From positions 1 through 6,409 of the forward strand of contig JACRTZ010000198.1 in NCBI GenBank assembly GCA_014304965.1: 6,409 nt of DNA. The letters are read 5' to 3'. The notes below the pieces were generated by a model. It was not told the origin of the DNA and searched no databases. It saw nothing but the letters and a program-made list of their open reading frames with translations. Shown here one piece after another: positions 6,135 through 6,409 of this stretch; positions within the stretch are counted from its first letter, which is position 1; each line of letters starts with the position of its first letter. The DNA comes from Vulcanimicrobiota bacterium. Its GTDB lineage: Bacteria; Vulcanimicrobiota; Vulcanimicrobiia; Vulcanimicrobiales; Vulcanimicrobiaceae. The translations under genes were made by a program, and so were the position numbers.

Positions 6135-6166
6135 ATATGTATATCGTATGCATGTCGTGATGTCAA
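6130..6166 (-). promoter_or_regulatory. brnTA promoter with possible BrnA operator
   Basis: On the minus strand a perfect -35 box TTGACA (6161-6166) is followed after 17 bp by TATACA (6138-6143). Transcription from it would begin at or just inside the brnT ATG; GATATA at 15-bp spacing would instead place the start at the ATG itself, giving a leaderless mRNA. An inverted repeat TGCATA (6147-6152) and TATGCA (6130-6135), 11 bp apart, spans the -10 box and the start codon. That is a fitting site for autoregulation by the ribbon-helix-helix protein BrnA. Confidence 0.55.
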
Positions 6167-6338
6167 GGCGCGCCAAACTCGCTGAACCATGGCTCGGCGG
6201 CCAGTCCGACTTGCACAAGTCCTCCGCCCGTTTATCACGCGGAGGGGCGAAAGCGTCTCGCTCGTTTCCCGGATGCTAAGCGCTCGACACAACGATCGCG
6301 GAGTTATCGGGGGGGGAAGGCGTGGGCGACGAGCGGGT
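6167..6338. other. Gene-poor region upstream of brnT with palindromes
   Basis: I see no convincing gene here. A 14-bp palindrome GACTTG-CA-CAAGTC (6208-6221) abuts a perfect hairpin CCTCCGC/GCGGAGG with an 11-nt loop (6221-6227 and 6239-6245). No T-run follows on either strand, so a Rho-independent terminator is unlikely. A run of eight G residues lies at 6309-6316. Confidence 0.5.
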
Positions 6339-6409
6339 TCGTCAGGTAATCGAAGGCGGCTCGACTTCTTGGCGCGGGCGGTGCGGGAGACTCCGTCAGC
6401 TTGGGGAGG
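6304..6409 (-). CDS. Possible C-terminal end of an unidentified gene, cut by the right edge
   Basis: A minus-strand frame enters from the right edge and stops at TAA 6304-6306, giving about 34 residues: a Pro/Ala-rich stretch (ESPAPPAPRSRA), then AAFDYLTNPLVAHAF. I do not recognise the protein. The AFDYLT part lies in the direct repeat shared with 5477-5506, so this may be a dispersed sequence rather than a gene end. Confidence 0.25.
   Translation of the reverse strand, partial: LPKLTESPAPPAPRSRAAFDYLTNPLVAHAFPPR
6339..6367. repeat. Direct repeat, right copy
   Basis: Second copy of the imperfect 29-30 bp repeat described at 5477-5506, in the same orientation, located about 200 bp upstream of brnT. 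Together the copies bracket the brnTA module and about 860 bp. Confidence 0.45.

Noticed and set aside
6167..6300. Possible tRNA or small RNA in the stem-rich stretch
   Set aside because: No cloverleaf, T-loop consensus or CCA end could be found on either strand.
1..6409. CRISPR array or transposase gene
   Set aside because: No regularly spaced identical repeats and no transposase or integrase motifs were seen in the real coding frames.

Overview
The window is high-GC bacterial DNA (roughly 60-65% G+C) with short gaps, genes on both strands, GTG/TTG starts and few clear Shine-Dalgarno sites. No rRNA, tRNA or ribosomal protein gene fixes the phylum. The style and gene content suggest an uncultured soil or sediment bacterium of the Eremiobacterota/Acidobacteriota/Dormibacterota kind, but that placement is a guess.

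The left half (1-3826) is one minus-strand run of four genes, read from right to left. A small secreted protein of unknown function comes first. A cysteine-rich radical SAM enzyme follows, resembling the archaeal tetraether lipid synthase (Tes) family. Next is a cysteine-rich SAM-dependent methyltransferase whose GTG start overlaps the stop of the radical SAM gene. Last is an MFS transporter cut by the left window edge. Spacing (4 nt, GTGA overlap, 31 nt) argues for one operon, probably for making or modifying a small molecule or lipid and exporting it.

Divergent from this operon, across a 187-bp gap, lies the most striking item: a plus-strand gene of the glycine/sarcosine/betaine/D-proline reductase subunit B (GrdB-like) family at 4014-4763. 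It is interrupted by one in-frame TGA at 4518-4520. The family's sequence continues in the same frame after the TGA, which sits where relatives carry the first Cys of a CxxC motif. A perfect 7-bp hairpin with a GU-containing loop follows at the distance expected of a bacterial SECIS. The best reading is a 249-residue selenoprotein with a UxxC redox motif, not two short genes or a pseudogene.

The right third (4829-6134) carries two complete type II toxin-antitoxin modules on the minus strand: HicB-HicA (antitoxin gene first) and BrnT-BrnA (toxin gene first). The brnT start is preceded by a TTGACA promoter box and an inverted repeat that could be the BrnA operator. The spacer between the modules and the right edge share an imperfect 29-30 bp direct repeat flanking brnTA, a possible dispersed element or trace of module insertion. 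No mobile-element gene or CRISPR array is visible.
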